Shown here: positions 51,775 to 60,934 of the stretch, in pieces
Layout of the letters: every line of letters starts with the position of its first letter
Position numbering within the stretch: the first letter of the stretch is position 1
From: an uncultured Planctomycetota bacterium
GTDB taxonomy: Bacteria > Planctomycetota > UBA1135 > GCA-002686595
DNA: 64,000 bases
Assembly (NCBI GenBank): GCA_903928115.1
Contig: CAIYPP010000111.1
Span: 103,549 to 167,548 of the forward strand
Direction of reading: 5' to 3'
Translations under genes and position numbers: made by a program
The notes under the pieces: generated by a model
What the model was told of the DNA's origin: nothing
The model's database searches: none
What the model saw: only the letters and a program-made list of their open reading frames with translations

Positions 51775-53322
51775 ATGGACAACAACGCGAAGCATGCCTT
51801 TCCGGAGAAGCTGGCGCGGCTGCCGCTGCTCAACAAGGGGCCGCAAGGGAAGGTCTTGCAATTCCTGACCGAGCGCGTTTGGGACGAGCGCCTCGCGGAG
51901 CTCGGCCGCCTGCGGCGCGCGGTCTACAAGACGTGCCGGGTGCTCTTCCTCGCCACGGTCGGATTCTTCGGGGATAACTGCCTGTTGCGCGCGATGGCGC
52001 TCACGTACACGACCGTGCTGTCGCTCGTTCCGCTGCTCGCGTTCTCGTTCGCCACGCTCAAGGGGTTCGGCCTCTACGACAAGTTGCGGCTGGAGTACAT
52101 CGATCCGTACTTCGACCAGCTGTTTGGGCCGCGCGAGGCCTCGCCGCTCATCGTCGACGTGAGCACTCCGGTGCTCGTCGGCGCTGCCGAGCCTGCGCAG
52201 GGGCTCTCCCATCTCCGCGGCGTGTTCGACAATGTGCTCGAGACCGTCGACCGCACCGATGTCACCCAGCTCGGCGCCCTGGGCCTCCTCGTGCTCATGC
52301 TGGCTTCGTTCCGGCTACTGGCCAACGTGGAGAATGCCTTCAATCAAATCTGGAGCGTGCGGAAGGCGCGCACGTGGGTGCGCAAGCTCTCCGACTACCT
52401 GACGATGGTGATCATCACGCCGATCTTCCTCGTCGTGGCCATCGGTGTGACGACCGCGGCGCAGAATGCGGGGGTGCTGCGCTTCGTGCAGCAAGATCTG
52501 GGGCTCGGGCCGGTGATCCAAGTGCTCATCAAGCTCGCACCCGTGTTCGTCGGCTGGGTCGCGTTCTCGCTGATGTACCTCGTGATGGCGAATCGCAAGG
52601 GTCGCGTCTCCTCGGCGCTCTTGGGGGGTGCCTTCGCCGCGCTCGCCTGGGAGCTCGCGCTCGTGGCCCACATCGAGCTGCAGATCGGCGTCGCGAAGTA
52701 CAGCGCGATCTACGCCGGTTTTGCGGCGATTCCGATCTTCCTCGTGTGGGTTCAGCTCTCGTGGGTGATCGTCCTCGCGGGTGCCGAGCTCGCCTACGCG
52801 CACGAGCGGCATCACGAGTACCAGGGCGTCGGCCGCGGCTCGATCCTGAGACCAGCGCAGTCCGAGCACGTTGCGGTGCGCTTGATGGCGCGGATGTCCG
52901 ACAAGTTCCTTGCAGGTGAGCCTGCGCCAACGGTGCCCGAGCTCGCGGAGCGGGTCGGCGTCGCCAGTTCGACCGTCGAGCGCTTGTTGGGCGAGCTGCG
53001 CGACTACGGTCTGTGTTCTGCGCTCGAGGCGGGGACGGCCGGCGGCGTCGCGGGATGGCAGCCGGCCCGCGACCCCGCCAAGATCCGGATCAGCGACGTG
53101 CTGCTCGCCATCCGTGGCGAGGTGCGCGTCTCGCAGGATGCCCGCCTGTTGTCGCTGGACGGGCTCGCGGATCGTGCGCTGCGCGCGCTGGACGAAGAGG
53201 GCCGTACCTCGGCGCACAACCGCACGATGCGTGAGCTCGTCGATGACGCGCGCCGTACAGAGCGCAGCGAGGCTTCTCTTGCGGTGGGCGATGCCAAGCC
53301 GAGCACGGCTGGCCGGATCTAG
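51775..53322 (+). CDS. YihY/UPF0761-family membrane protein with C-terminal winged-helix-like domain
   Basis: 515 residues. The YihY core (~residues 45-360) has six hydrophobic helices with the family segments CLLRAMALTYTTVLSLVPLLAF, NVENAFNQIW and LVWVQLSWVIVLAGAELAYA. The C-terminal ~130 residues contain a helix-turn-helix pattern, PTVPELAERVGVASSTVERLLGELRDYGLC, as in Rrf2/MarR-like wings, which is common in this subfamily. The ATG at 51775 is chosen because GGGGAG lies 9 nt upstream; the GTG at 51769 is too close to it. The older name ribonuclease BN is not supported. The substrate is unknown. Confidence 0.88.
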   Translation: MDNNAKHAFPEKLARLPLLNKGPQGKVLQFLTERVWDERLAELGRLRRAVYKTCRVLFLATVGFFGDNCLLRAMALTYTTVLSLVPLLAFSFATLKGFGLYDKLRLEYIDPYFDQLFGPREASPLIVDVSTPVLVGAAEPAQGLSHLRGVFDNVLETVDRTDVTQLGALGLLVLMLASFRLLANVENAFNQIWSVRKARTWVRKLSDYLTMVIITPIFLVVAIGVTTAAQNAGVLRFVQQDLGLGPVIQVLIKLAPVFVGWVAFSLMYLVMANRKGRVSSALLGGAFAALAWELALVAHIELQIGVAKYSAIYAGFAAIPIFLVWVQLSWVIVLAGAELAYAHERHHEYQGVGRGSILRPAQSEHVAVRLMARMSDKFLAGEPAPTVPELAERVGVASSTVERLLGELRDYGLCSALEAGTAGGVAGWQPARDPAKIRISDVLLAIRGEVRVSQDARLLSLDGLADRALRALDEEGRTSAHNRTMRELVDDARRTERSEASLAVGDAKPSTAGRI

Positions 53323-53366
53323 AGCGCTCGGCACAGCGGGCACTGCAGGACCGCTGCGTTGCACGC

Positions 53367-53372
53367 TAGGGT
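53367..53372 (+). promoter_or_regulatory. -10-like TAGGGT close to the STT3-like start
   Basis: TAGGGT ends 7 nt before the ATG at 53380. Confidence 0.35.
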
Positions 53373-53379
53373 AGGGGCC

Positions 53380-55626
53380 ATGTCGCGGCGCTCGCTCGCT
53401 TGGCTGATCGCGCTCGTCTTGGTGGCGGGTGCCTCGTGGTTCGCGCGCGAGGCGCAGAACCGGCGCGTCGAGCTCCCCGGGCGCGACGGCTGGTTCACGA
53501 CCGACCCCGACAGCCAATACCACATGCGCCGACTGGAGAGGGCGCTCGACGAGGGACAGGTGGCGGAGCGCGACGAGCGCTTGAATGCTCCCGAAGGCGC
53601 CGCGATCCCTTGGCCACCGTACTACACGCGGCTCCTCGCAACGGTGCTGAAGCCGTTCGCGCCCACCGACGTGCGCGCGCCTTGGGTTGAGCGCGCCGTC
53701 GGGAGTGCCGCGTGCGTCGCGAGCGTGCTCGCAAGCCTCTTGGCTCTCATCGTGGCATGGCGGCTTGCGGGTCCAGCGGCGGGCGTAGTGGCAGGCCTCC
53801 TCCATGCGTTCAACGGAGCGGCCATCGAGTACGGCAAGCTCGGAAACGGGGATCACCACGCGTTTGTGTCCCTTGTGAGCGGCGGTGTGTTGGCGCTGGC
53901 GTGTGCTGCGTTCTCGCCTTCGACTCTGACCTGCAAGCGCCGCGCGCTGTGGCTGGGAATCGCTGCGGGGGGCTTCGCAGGACTCGCGCTGGGATCTTGG
54001 GTCGCGTCGCTGATTCTGATCGCGCAGGTCCAGCTCGCGCTGGTTCTGCTCGCCGTGGTGACGCGGCGGAGCGAAACGGCGCTCGGCGTGTTCGCACTCT
54101 CGTTCCATGCCTCGGCGCTGCTCGTTGTCGCGCCCTCCGTCGTGTCGAGTCCATGGCGCGAGACACAGCCCTGGATCGCGATCAACCTCTCTTGGTTTCA
54201 CGTCGCCTATCTGGCCCTCGCGGGGCTCGCGTTTCTGCCGCTGGTCTTTGCAGACCGCGCTGCGTCGATTCGCCAGCGTTTTCCAGTCTGGATGACGCTC
54301 GTTCTCGCACTCGTCGCCGCGTTCGTCGCATTCTCCGATGCTGCGCCGGCTCGCGGCGTGCGCGAGGGTTGGGAGTGGGTCAGCCGTGCGGACTCGTTCA
54401 TGGCGCGCATCGGCGAGTCGCAGCCGCTGCTCCGCGATGGCGAGCTCGCTCCGTTGCTGCGCATGCTCGGCTTCGTCGGATTCGCGCTGCCGCTGGCGTG
54501 GGCCGCGCTCGCGCGCTGGTCTTGGCGCGGGGAGTGGGCGTTGTTGCCGTGGACCGTCGCGCTCGCCGTGCTCGGCATGCAGGCGCTGGGGCAGTCGCGC
54601 TTTGCGGAGGGGCTCGCGCTTCCACTCGCGGTAGGAGTGGGTGTCGCGCTGGGGCGCGGCCTGGCGGGACTCGTGCGCGAGCGGATCGCTTCCGTGTGGG
54701 TTGCGCTCCTCGCTGCAGGGATCGCAGTGCTGGCGTCGGGGCCTGCGGTCGCGCGCAGCTTCGAGCGTTGGAACACGCGCTCGGATGCGATGCGATTGGA
54801 GCGGCCAGCGCAGCTCGGAGCGCGTCTGGGCGCGGAGTGGATCTCCAGCGTTCCCGAGCGCGTGCCGGTCGAGAGCGTGCTCGCAGTGTGGACGCACGGT
54901 CATCTGATCGAGCGCGTCGCTGGGCGTGCGAGCGTCGCGACGAACTTCGGCTCGTACGTGGGTGTCGAGGGCTTTCGCGCATCGCCCCAGATGCTCCTGT
55001 GTGAAGACGAAGAGGACCTCCTGCGCCGCATGGAGGAGCGTCGGGTGCGCTTTGCGCTCGTCGACAGCGATCTGCCGAATGCCCTGAACACGCTCCTCGA
55101 CGGCGCGGATCCGGCGGCGCGAGCGCGCTACACCGATGCCGCTTCCGACGAGGGTGGCAACATCCGTCCCGAGTGGTTCCTGACCTTCGGTGCCCGCGCG
55201 ATGTTCGACGGCGCGGTCTTCGGCCCGCTTGGAACCAAGTCCAAGCCGCTCTCGCGGCTGCGCTTGGTTTGGATCGCACCGCTCAAGGATCCCGCGCGCG
55301 GCCTGCGGAGCCCGCGGGACCTCGCGCCCGCGGCGTGGGTGTGGGAGCGCGTTGGCGGAGCGCGCCTCGAGGCATCCGGCAGCGCCGGAGAGACGCTCGA
55401 AGTGCTGCTTGAGGTCGACTTCCCCGGCGGGAAGCGGGTCGAGTGGAGCGACACTGCGCCGGTGGGCCAAGACGGCGTCGCACGGCTGACGGCTCCGTAC
55501 TCGACGCGCGAACCCAACGGTATCGGCAGCCCCGCGCGCCTGCGTGCGCGCATCGGGAGCCGTCGGGTGTCCGCGGAGCTCTCCGAGGCGGCGGTCCTCG
55601 CGGGCGAGCCCGTCGTGCTGCGCTGA
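53380..55626 (+). CDS. STT3/AglB-like oligosaccharyltransferase-type membrane protein
   Basis: 748 residues. The first external loop has TTDPDSQYHMRRLERAL (Asp42, Asp44), matching the DxD/DPDxYYHxR metal motif of STT3 proteins. GKLGNGDHHAFV (Asp158-His159-His160) matches the second acidic motif. Eleven to thirteen helices and a C-terminal soluble region follow. The WWDYG motif is not intact; VWTHGHLIERVAGR followed by ASVATNFGSYVG sits at its place. Likely transfers a polyprenyl-linked glycan to protein asparagines or another acceptor. Convergent with pilT, 6 nt apart. Confidence 0.8.
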   Translation: MSRRSLAWLIALVLVAGASWFAREAQNRRVELPGRDGWFTTDPDSQYHMRRLERALDEGQVAERDERLNAPEGAAIPWPPYYTRLLATVLKPFAPTDVRAPWVERAVGSAACVASVLASLLALIVAWRLAGPAAGVVAGLLHAFNGAAIEYGKLGNGDHHAFVSLVSGGVLALACAAFSPSTLTCKRRALWLGIAAGGFAGLALGSWVASLILIAQVQLALVLLAVVTRRSETALGVFALSFHASALLVVAPSVVSSPWRETQPWIAINLSWFHVAYLALAGLAFLPLVFADRAASIRQRFPVWMTLVLALVAAFVAFSDAAPARGVREGWEWVSRADSFMARIGESQPLLRDGELAPLLRMLGFVGFALPLAWAALARWSWRGEWALLPWTVALAVLGMQALGQSRFAEGLALPLAVGVGVALGRGLAGLVRERIASVWVALLAAGIAVLASGPAVARSFERWNTRSDAMRLERPAQLGARLGAEWISSVPERVPVESVLAVWTHGHLIERVAGRASVATNFGSYVGVEGFRASPQMLLCEDEEDLLRRMEERRVRFALVDSDLPNALNTLLDGADPAARARYTDAASDEGGNIRPEWFLTFGARAMFDGAVFGPLGTKSKPLSRLRLVWIAPLKDPARGLRSPRDLAPAAWVWERVGGARLEASGSAGETLEVLLEVDFPGGKRVEWSDTAPVGQDGVARLTAPYSTREPNGIGSPARLRARIGSRRVSAELSEAAVLAGEPVVLR

Positions 55627-55632
55627 GGGACC

Positions 55633-56952
55633 TCAGCTCGGTCGCTGCTTCTTGAACTGCTCGAACGGATCCGTCCAGCCCTTCGGCTGCGGCGAGGCCG
55701 GGGTGGCCGGCGCCGCGGTCGCAGGAGCTGCGGGCTGCTGCGGGATCGGCGCGCGGGGCGCAGGGGCGGGCGTGGCTGCTGCGGGCGGGCTTGTGGGGCG
55801 CGCCGCGCTCTGGGACGCACTGTTCGGCAAGGCGCCGATCGCGGCCGGCGATTCCGCGCCTTCGCCGAACTTCGACGGATCGAAGTTCGCGCCGATGGAC
55901 TGGAGCTTCGCGAGCATGTCGTCCTTGTTGACCGACTTGAGGTAGGCCTCCGACGCCTCGACCGAACCCGAGCGGACAAGCTCGAGCAGCGAGTCGTTGA
56001 GCAGGCGCATGCCGAGCTTTCCGCCCATTTGCATCGACGAGACGATGCCGTGCGTCTTGCCTTCGCGGATGTTCGCGGCGATCGCCGTGTTCACGACGAG
56101 GATCTCGAGCGCGGCAGCGCGACCCTTGGGCTTTTTCTTGCACAAGGTCTGCGCGATCACGCCCTTCAGCGAGCTCGCGAGCATGGTACGGATCTGGTTC
56201 TGCCGATCCGCGGGGAACTGATCGATGATGCGGTCGACCGTCGACGGCGCCGTGTTGGTGTGCAGCGTGCCGAAGACGAGGTGTCCGGTCTCGGCCGTCT
56301 CGATCGCGATCTCGATGGTCTCCAAGTCGCGCATCTCGCCGACGAGCACGATGTCGGGGTCTTCGCGCAGCGCCGCGCGCAGGGCGCGCTTGAACGACTG
56401 CGTGTGACGGTGCACTTCTCTCTGATTGATCAGGCAGCGCTGCTGGCGGTGTACGAACTCGATCGGGTCTTCGATCGTGATGATGTGATCCGTGCGCGTC
56501 TTGTTGATGTGGTCGATCATCGCCGCGAGCGTGGTCGACTTGCCGCTGCCCGTCGGGCCCGTGACGAGCACCAGCCCCTTCGAGAGCATGCAGAAGTCGA
56601 GGCAGGCCTTCGGGAGTCCGAGCTGCGCGGCGGTCAGCACCTCGCTCGGGATCTGGCGGAAGACTGCGCCGGGACCGTTGCGGTCCATGAACAGGTTGGC
56701 GCGGAAGCGCGCGAGCCCCTCGACCTCGTAGGCGAAGTCGGTGTCGCTCGACTCCTCGAACTCGGCGCGATTGCGCTCCGGCGTGATCTCGTACAGGACG
56801 CCGCGCATTTCCTCGGGGCCGATCACCGGCGCGCCGTCGATCGGCGTCATGTCCCCCGAGAGGCGGAACAGCGGGCGCAGGCCCGAGGTCATGTGAAGGT
56901 CCGAGGCGCCGACCTCGACCATGCGGTGGAACAGGGAGTCGATCCAGGCCAT
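55633..56952 (-). CDS. pilT: Type IV pilus retraction ATPase PilT-like, with Ala/Pro-rich tail
   Basis: 439 residues. Start MAWIDSLFHRMVEVGASDLHM is typical of PilT. Walker A is TGPTGSGKST (131-140), the Asp box is ITIEDPIEFVH, Walker B LREDPDIVLVGEMRD, and the His box GHLVFGTLHTNTA. The PilT core ends near residue 360, after which an Ala/Pro-rich tail of about 70 residues closes with GWTDPFEQFKKQRPS. PilT powers pilus retraction. No other pil gene is adjacent. MglA proteins regulate type IV pili in other bacteria, and an mglA lies 45 kb away. Confidence 0.93.
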   Translation of the reverse strand: MAWIDSLFHRMVEVGASDLHMTSGLRPLFRLSGDMTPIDGAPVIGPEEMRGVLYEITPERNRAEFEESSDTDFAYEVEGLARFRANLFMDRNGPGAVFRQIPSEVLTAAQLGLPKACLDFCMLSKGLVLVTGPTGSGKSTTLAAMIDHINKTRTDHIITIEDPIEFVHRQQRCLINQREVHRHTQSFKRALRAALREDPDIVLVGEMRDLETIEIAIETAETGHLVFGTLHTNTAPSTVDRIIDQFPADRQNQIRTMLASSLKGVIAQTLCKKKPKGRAAALEILVVNTAIAANIREGKTHGIVSSMQMGGKLGMRLLNDSLLELVRSGSVEASEAYLKSVNKDDMLAKLQSIGANFDPSKFGEGAESPAAIGALPNSASQSAARPTSPPAAATPAPAPRAPIPQQPAAPATAAPATPASPQPKGWTDPFEQFKKQRPS

Positions 56953-57067
56953 CTCTTGGGCTCGCGGGAGGGGCGGGCACGGCGCGGTCTGCGCGGCGCG
57001 GGCCCCGTGAGAGGGCAGATCGGCCGCCGCGACGCGGCGACTTGAAGAATCTTCCCGGAGCGGAGCC

Positions 57068-58984
57068 TCAGAGGCGCCCTGCGGCTCGGGTGTACGTCGG
57101 ATCGAGCTCGAGGACTCGCCGGAACTGTGCGCGAGCGGCCTCTGTCTGGCCCAGCCGCTCGAGGGTCAGGCCCAGTTCGTAATGGGCGTCCGCGCTCGGA
57201 GCGAGCTCGCAGCAGCGTGCGAAGGCCTCCCGGGCGCGCTCGAATCGGCCGAGAAACAGGGCCGCACGACCGGCGAGGCGATGTCCGACCGCCGCCGCCG
57301 GAGCCCGCTGGATGAGCTCTTCGGCGCGACGGAGCGCGAGCTCATTGTCGCCCTGCTCCAGCGCGCGGCGCGACGCGAGTTCGAGGGCGACGGGCGGCGG
57401 TCCCGCACAGGACAGCGCCGACCCAAGTCGTGCGTCCACCGCGCTCGCCGAGAGTCCGAAACGGGCCTCTGCTTGCTGCACGAAGAAGCGCAGCGCTCCA
57501 TCGTGGGCGGGCTGTTCGTCGAGAGCGAGCTCGATGTCCACGATGGTGTCGGGGCGAGCGAGTCTCAGCCGGGCGAGCGCGCGGTCGTAGAGCACGTCCG
57601 CTCGTGAACCGACGGGGCGTAGCTCGATGGCGCGGTCGAGAAGCTCGAGCGCGCGCTGGGACTCGCCCGCCTGATGCGCGAGCACTCCGAGCTTGTGGTG
57701 AGCGAGCGTGTTGTCGGGCTCGACCACCAGCACGCGCTCGAACAGCGTGCGCGTGTCGTTCCAGTGCGCGGTGGTCGCCCGCGCGGTCACTCCGAGGGCT
57801 GCGATGCCGAAGGCGCCCGCTCCGAGCACGAGGGTGCTCGTCCAGCGAGCGAAGCAACCGGCCACGAGGCCCGCGAGTGCAAAAGAGGGTAGATACGTGT
57901 AGCGATCCGCTGCGATCTGGTTGCCCGCGTGCACAAGGCCGATCACGGGCGCGACGAGGACGCCAAAGCTCCACCAAGCGGTCCACAGCGCCGCCGCCGC
58001 GCTCCACTTGCGGCGGCGCAAGAACAGGAAGCCCGTGGTGACGAGCACGAACGCGAGCGAGGCCAAGTAGCGCGGCTCGAAAAGCGAGAGCTGCGCGGGC
58101 AGCTCGTAAAACGGGGAAAGTCCGAGCGGCAGCAGCGTGTGGCGCAGGTAGGAGCGGAATGCGAAGGCGGAGATCGCCACGCGTTCGGTCAGCGGACGGG
58201 TGTCGAGATCCGCGAGCACTTCTGTGCCGAGCTGTTGACCGAGGAGGCCGAGGGCGCCACCTGCGAGCGCGAGTAGGAAGTAGGGCAGCTTCTCCGCGAC
58301 GAGCGGCCGCCAGCCGGAGCGCTCGGCGCGGCGCAGCGGCCATGCATCCAGCGCGAGCAACACGAGCGGAAACCCGAGGCCCGCGACTTTCGAGAGCAGC
58401 GAGGCCGCAAACGCGAAGGCGGAGAGTGCGAGCCAGCGCGCGCGTCGAGCGTCGGGGCGCTGGGCGCGCAGCCAAGTCCAAGCGGAGAGCGAGAGAAACG
58501 CACCGCACAGCACGTCGCGGCGCTCCGTGAGCCACACCACGGACTCCACACGCAGCGGGTGCGCAGCAAAAAAGGCCGCTCCGAGCGCAGCGGCGGCGAC
58601 CCGCGCGCGTGTGACGCCCGCGCGGGCGAGCAGCTCGTCGAGCGCGAGGAACAGGAACAGCGCGCAGGCGGAGTGCAGCGCGAGGTTCGTCGCGTGGAAC
58701 ATGCGCGGATTCAAGCCGGAGAGCTCGTAGTCGAGCGCGCAGCTCATCCACGTGAGCGGCATGTAGTGACCTGCGTGGAAGCTCGTCCACATCCAGCGCA
58801 GGTGCTCGCCGTCGAGCCCACGGAAGCCCTCGTTCAGCGTGAAGTTGACGTCGTCATCCCACGCATGAAAAGGCTGGGACAGGGAGCTCCAAAACGGCAG
58901 CAGAGCCGAGACGAGGACCGCGAGAGCGCCGAGCCAACGCAGACGCGCAGGGGCGCCGGACTCGACGTGGAGGGCTTGGCTCAT
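57068..58984 (-). CDS. TMTC-like membrane protein with C-terminal TPR domain
   Basis: 638 residues. The first loop carries FHAWDDDVNFTLNEGFRGL and HYMPLTWMSCALDYELSGLNP, and a later loop has HPLRVESVVWLTERRDVLCG. All are typical of the TMTC/DUF1736 GT-C family of O-mannosyltransferase-like proteins. About ten helices are followed, from ~residue 400, by TPR units (AHHKLGVLAHQAGESQRALELLDRA, AHYELGLTLERLGQTEAARAQFRRVLEL). A role in protein O-glycosylation is inferred from the family. pilT follows 115 nt downstream on the same strand. Confidence 0.85.
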   Translation of the reverse strand: MSQALHVESGAPARLRWLGALAVLVSALLPFWSSLSQPFHAWDDDVNFTLNEGFRGLDGEHLRWMWTSFHAGHYMPLTWMSCALDYELSGLNPRMFHATNLALHSACALFLFLALDELLARAGVTRARVAAAALGAAFFAAHPLRVESVVWLTERRDVLCGAFLSLSAWTWLRAQRPDARRARWLALSAFAFAASLLSKVAGLGFPLVLLALDAWPLRRAERSGWRPLVAEKLPYFLLALAGGALGLLGQQLGTEVLADLDTRPLTERVAISAFAFRSYLRHTLLPLGLSPFYELPAQLSLFEPRYLASLAFVLVTTGFLFLRRRKWSAAAALWTAWWSFGVLVAPVIGLVHAGNQIAADRYTYLPSFALAGLVAGCFARWTSTLVLGAGAFGIAALGVTARATTAHWNDTRTLFERVLVVEPDNTLAHHKLGVLAHQAGESQRALELLDRAIELRPVGSRADVLYDRALARLRLARPDTIVDIELALDEQPAHDGALRFFVQQAEARFGLSASAVDARLGSALSCAGPPPVALELASRRALEQGDNELALRRAEELIQRAPAAAVGHRLAGRAALFLGRFERAREAFARCCELAPSADAHYELGLTLERLGQTEAARAQFRRVLELDPTYTRAAGRL

Positions 58985-59059
58985 GCGACGAAGGAGCTTC
59001 TACACCGCACCGGAGGCCAGCGGCAAGCTTCGGCGCTCCACGGGGCGCTGGACGGGCGT

Positions 59060-59065
59060 TAGTCT
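59060..59065 (+). promoter_or_regulatory. -10-like TAGTCT close to the M2 peptidase start
   Basis: TAGTCT ends 7 nt before the ATG (gap ctgccgc); no Shine-Dalgarno. Confidence 0.4.
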
Positions 59066-59072
59066 CTGCCGC

Positions 59073-60866
59073 ATGAAGCTCTCGCTCTCGGCTCTCCTCG
59101 CGCTCTTGTGCAGCTCCTGCGTCTCCGCCCCGTCGGCACTGCAGATCGAGGCACAGGCGTTCCTCGACCGCTACACGCAGACCTACGTGGAGCTCTACGC
59201 GGCCTCCAGCGAGGCGCAGTGGGCTTCGCAGACTCACATCGTCGAGGGCGATGACACCAATGCGAAGCGGACCCGAGCGGCCGAGGAGGCCACGGCTTCG
59301 TTCACCGGGTCGATCGAGAACATCGAAACCGCGCAGCGACTGCTCGCGCGACGCAGCGAGCTCGGGGAACTGCAGGTCAAGCAGCTCGAAGGCGTCCTGT
59401 TCCGCGCGGCGAGCGGTCCGCAGACCCAGCGCGAGCTCGTGCGCCGTCGCATCGCCGCGGAGACGGCGCAGGTCGAGAAGCTCTACGGCTTCACATTCCG
59501 GCTCGATGGCAAGGAGGTCTCGGCGAACGAGATCGACGGTGGACTCAAGTCGGAGGGCGACCTCGAGCGCCGCCGCGCGATTTGGGAGTGCTCGAAGGAG
59601 GTCGGCATCGGCCTGCGACCGGGACTCGAGGAGCTGCGCGGCCTGCGCAACGAGGTCGTGCGAACGCTCGGCTACAAGGACTACTTCTCGTACATGGTCA
59701 GCGAGTACGGCATGACCACGGAGGAGATGGCGGCCAAGATCGAAGAGATCAATCGCGAGCTGCGCCCGCTCTTCCGGGAGCTGCACACGTGGGCGCGCTA
59801 TCGTCTCGCCGAGAAGTACGGCCAGCCGGTGCCCGAGCTGATCCCGGCTCACTGGCTGCCCAATCGGTGGGGACAGGATTGGTCGAGCCTCGTCGACGTG
59901 CAGGGCTTCGATCTCGACGCTGCGATGGCCAAGAAGTCGCCGGAGTGGCTGGTCGAGCAGTCCGAGCGCTTCTACACGAGCCTCGGGTTCGAGCCGCTGC
60001 CCAAGGTCTTCTGGGAGCGCTCCTCGCTGTATCCGCTCGCGCCCGACGCGGGCTACAAGAAGAACAACCACGCTTCGGCGTGGCACATGGACCTCGACCG
60101 CGACGTGCGCTCTCTGATGAGCGTGGAGTCCAACGCGGAGTGGTACGAGACCACGCACCACGAGCTCGGCCACATCTACTACTACCTGTGCTACACGAAT
60201 CCACAGGTTCCGCCGCTCTTGCGCGAAGGCGCGAACCGCGCATACCACGAGGCCGTCGGCTCGTTGATGGGCCTCGCGGCGATGCAACCGCGCTTCGTGA
60301 AGGCGATCGGGCTGGAGACGGGCGGCGCCGCAGCGGATCCGATGCAGCTCTTGCTGCGCGAGGCGCTGAACTACGTGGTGTTCATCCCGTGGTCGACGGG
60401 GACGATGTTCTCCTTCGAGAAGGAGCTCTACTACGACGAGCTCGATCCGCAGCGGTGGAACGCGCGCTGGTGGGAGCTCGCAGCCCGCTATCAGGGCATC
60501 GCTCCGCCGACCTTGCGCGGCGAGGAGTTCTGCGATGCGGCGACCAAGACCCACATCAACGATGACCCGGCGGGTTACTACGACTACGCGCTGAGTTTCG
60601 TGCTGCTGTTCCAGCTCCACCAGCACATCGCGACCAAGATTCTGCACCAAGACCCGCGCGACACGAATTACTACGGCTCGAAGGAGGTGGGGGAGTTCCT
60701 GCGCGGAATCCTCACCCCGGGCTCCAGCCGCGACTGGCGTGAGGTGCTGCGCGAGGCGACGGGCTCGGACCTCTCCGCGAAGGCGATGGTCGAGTACTTC
60801 GAGCCGCTGCGGCTGTGGCTCGTCGAGCAGAACCGCGGCCGCGTGTACACCCTCTCGGAGCTCTAG
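59073..60866 (+). CDS. M2-family peptidyl-dipeptidase (ACE-like), predicted lipoprotein
   Basis: 597 residues. A lipoprotein signal (LSLSALLALLCSSC) precedes a mainly helical M2 catalytic domain. The zinc motif is HHELGH (HELGH at 363-367), with a third ligand Glu393 in REGANRAYHEAVG, closely matching the angiotensin-converting-enzyme pattern. Upstream segments NNHASAWHMDL and the C-terminal DPAGYYDYALSFVLLFQLHQ also fit. It would release dipeptides from peptide C-termini outside the cytoplasm. Bacterial M2 enzymes are uncommon but known. Divergent from the TMTC-like gene. Confidence 0.92.
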   Translation: MKLSLSALLALLCSSCVSAPSALQIEAQAFLDRYTQTYVELYAASSEAQWASQTHIVEGDDTNAKRTRAAEEATASFTGSIENIETAQRLLARRSELGELQVKQLEGVLFRAASGPQTQRELVRRRIAAETAQVEKLYGFTFRLDGKEVSANEIDGGLKSEGDLERRRAIWECSKEVGIGLRPGLEELRGLRNEVVRTLGYKDYFSYMVSEYGMTTEEMAAKIEEINRELRPLFRELHTWARYRLAEKYGQPVPELIPAHWLPNRWGQDWSSLVDVQGFDLDAAMAKKSPEWLVEQSERFYTSLGFEPLPKVFWERSSLYPLAPDAGYKKNNHASAWHMDLDRDVRSLMSVESNAEWYETTHHELGHIYYYLCYTNPQVPPLLREGANRAYHEAVGSLMGLAAMQPRFVKAIGLETGGAAADPMQLLLREALNYVVFIPWSTGTMFSFEKELYYDELDPQRWNARWWELAARYQGIAPPTLRGEEFCDAATKTHINDDPAGYYDYALSFVLLFQLHQHIATKILHQDPRDTNYYGSKEVGEFLRGILTPGSSRDWREVLREATGSDLSAKAMVEYFEPLRLWLVEQNRGRVYTLSEL

Positions 60867-60934
60867 TCCGGCGAGGGGAAGATCTTTCCTGTTCGCCCCC
60901 GCTCCGAGCGGAGTAGGCTTCGACGCAGGGAACC

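Noticed and set aside
52315..55470. A 1051-codon open frame on the minus strand
   Set aside because: It lies antisense to the YihY-like and STT3-like genes, is dominated by Arg/His/Glu, and has no recognisable motif. Long antisense frames are expected at this GC content.
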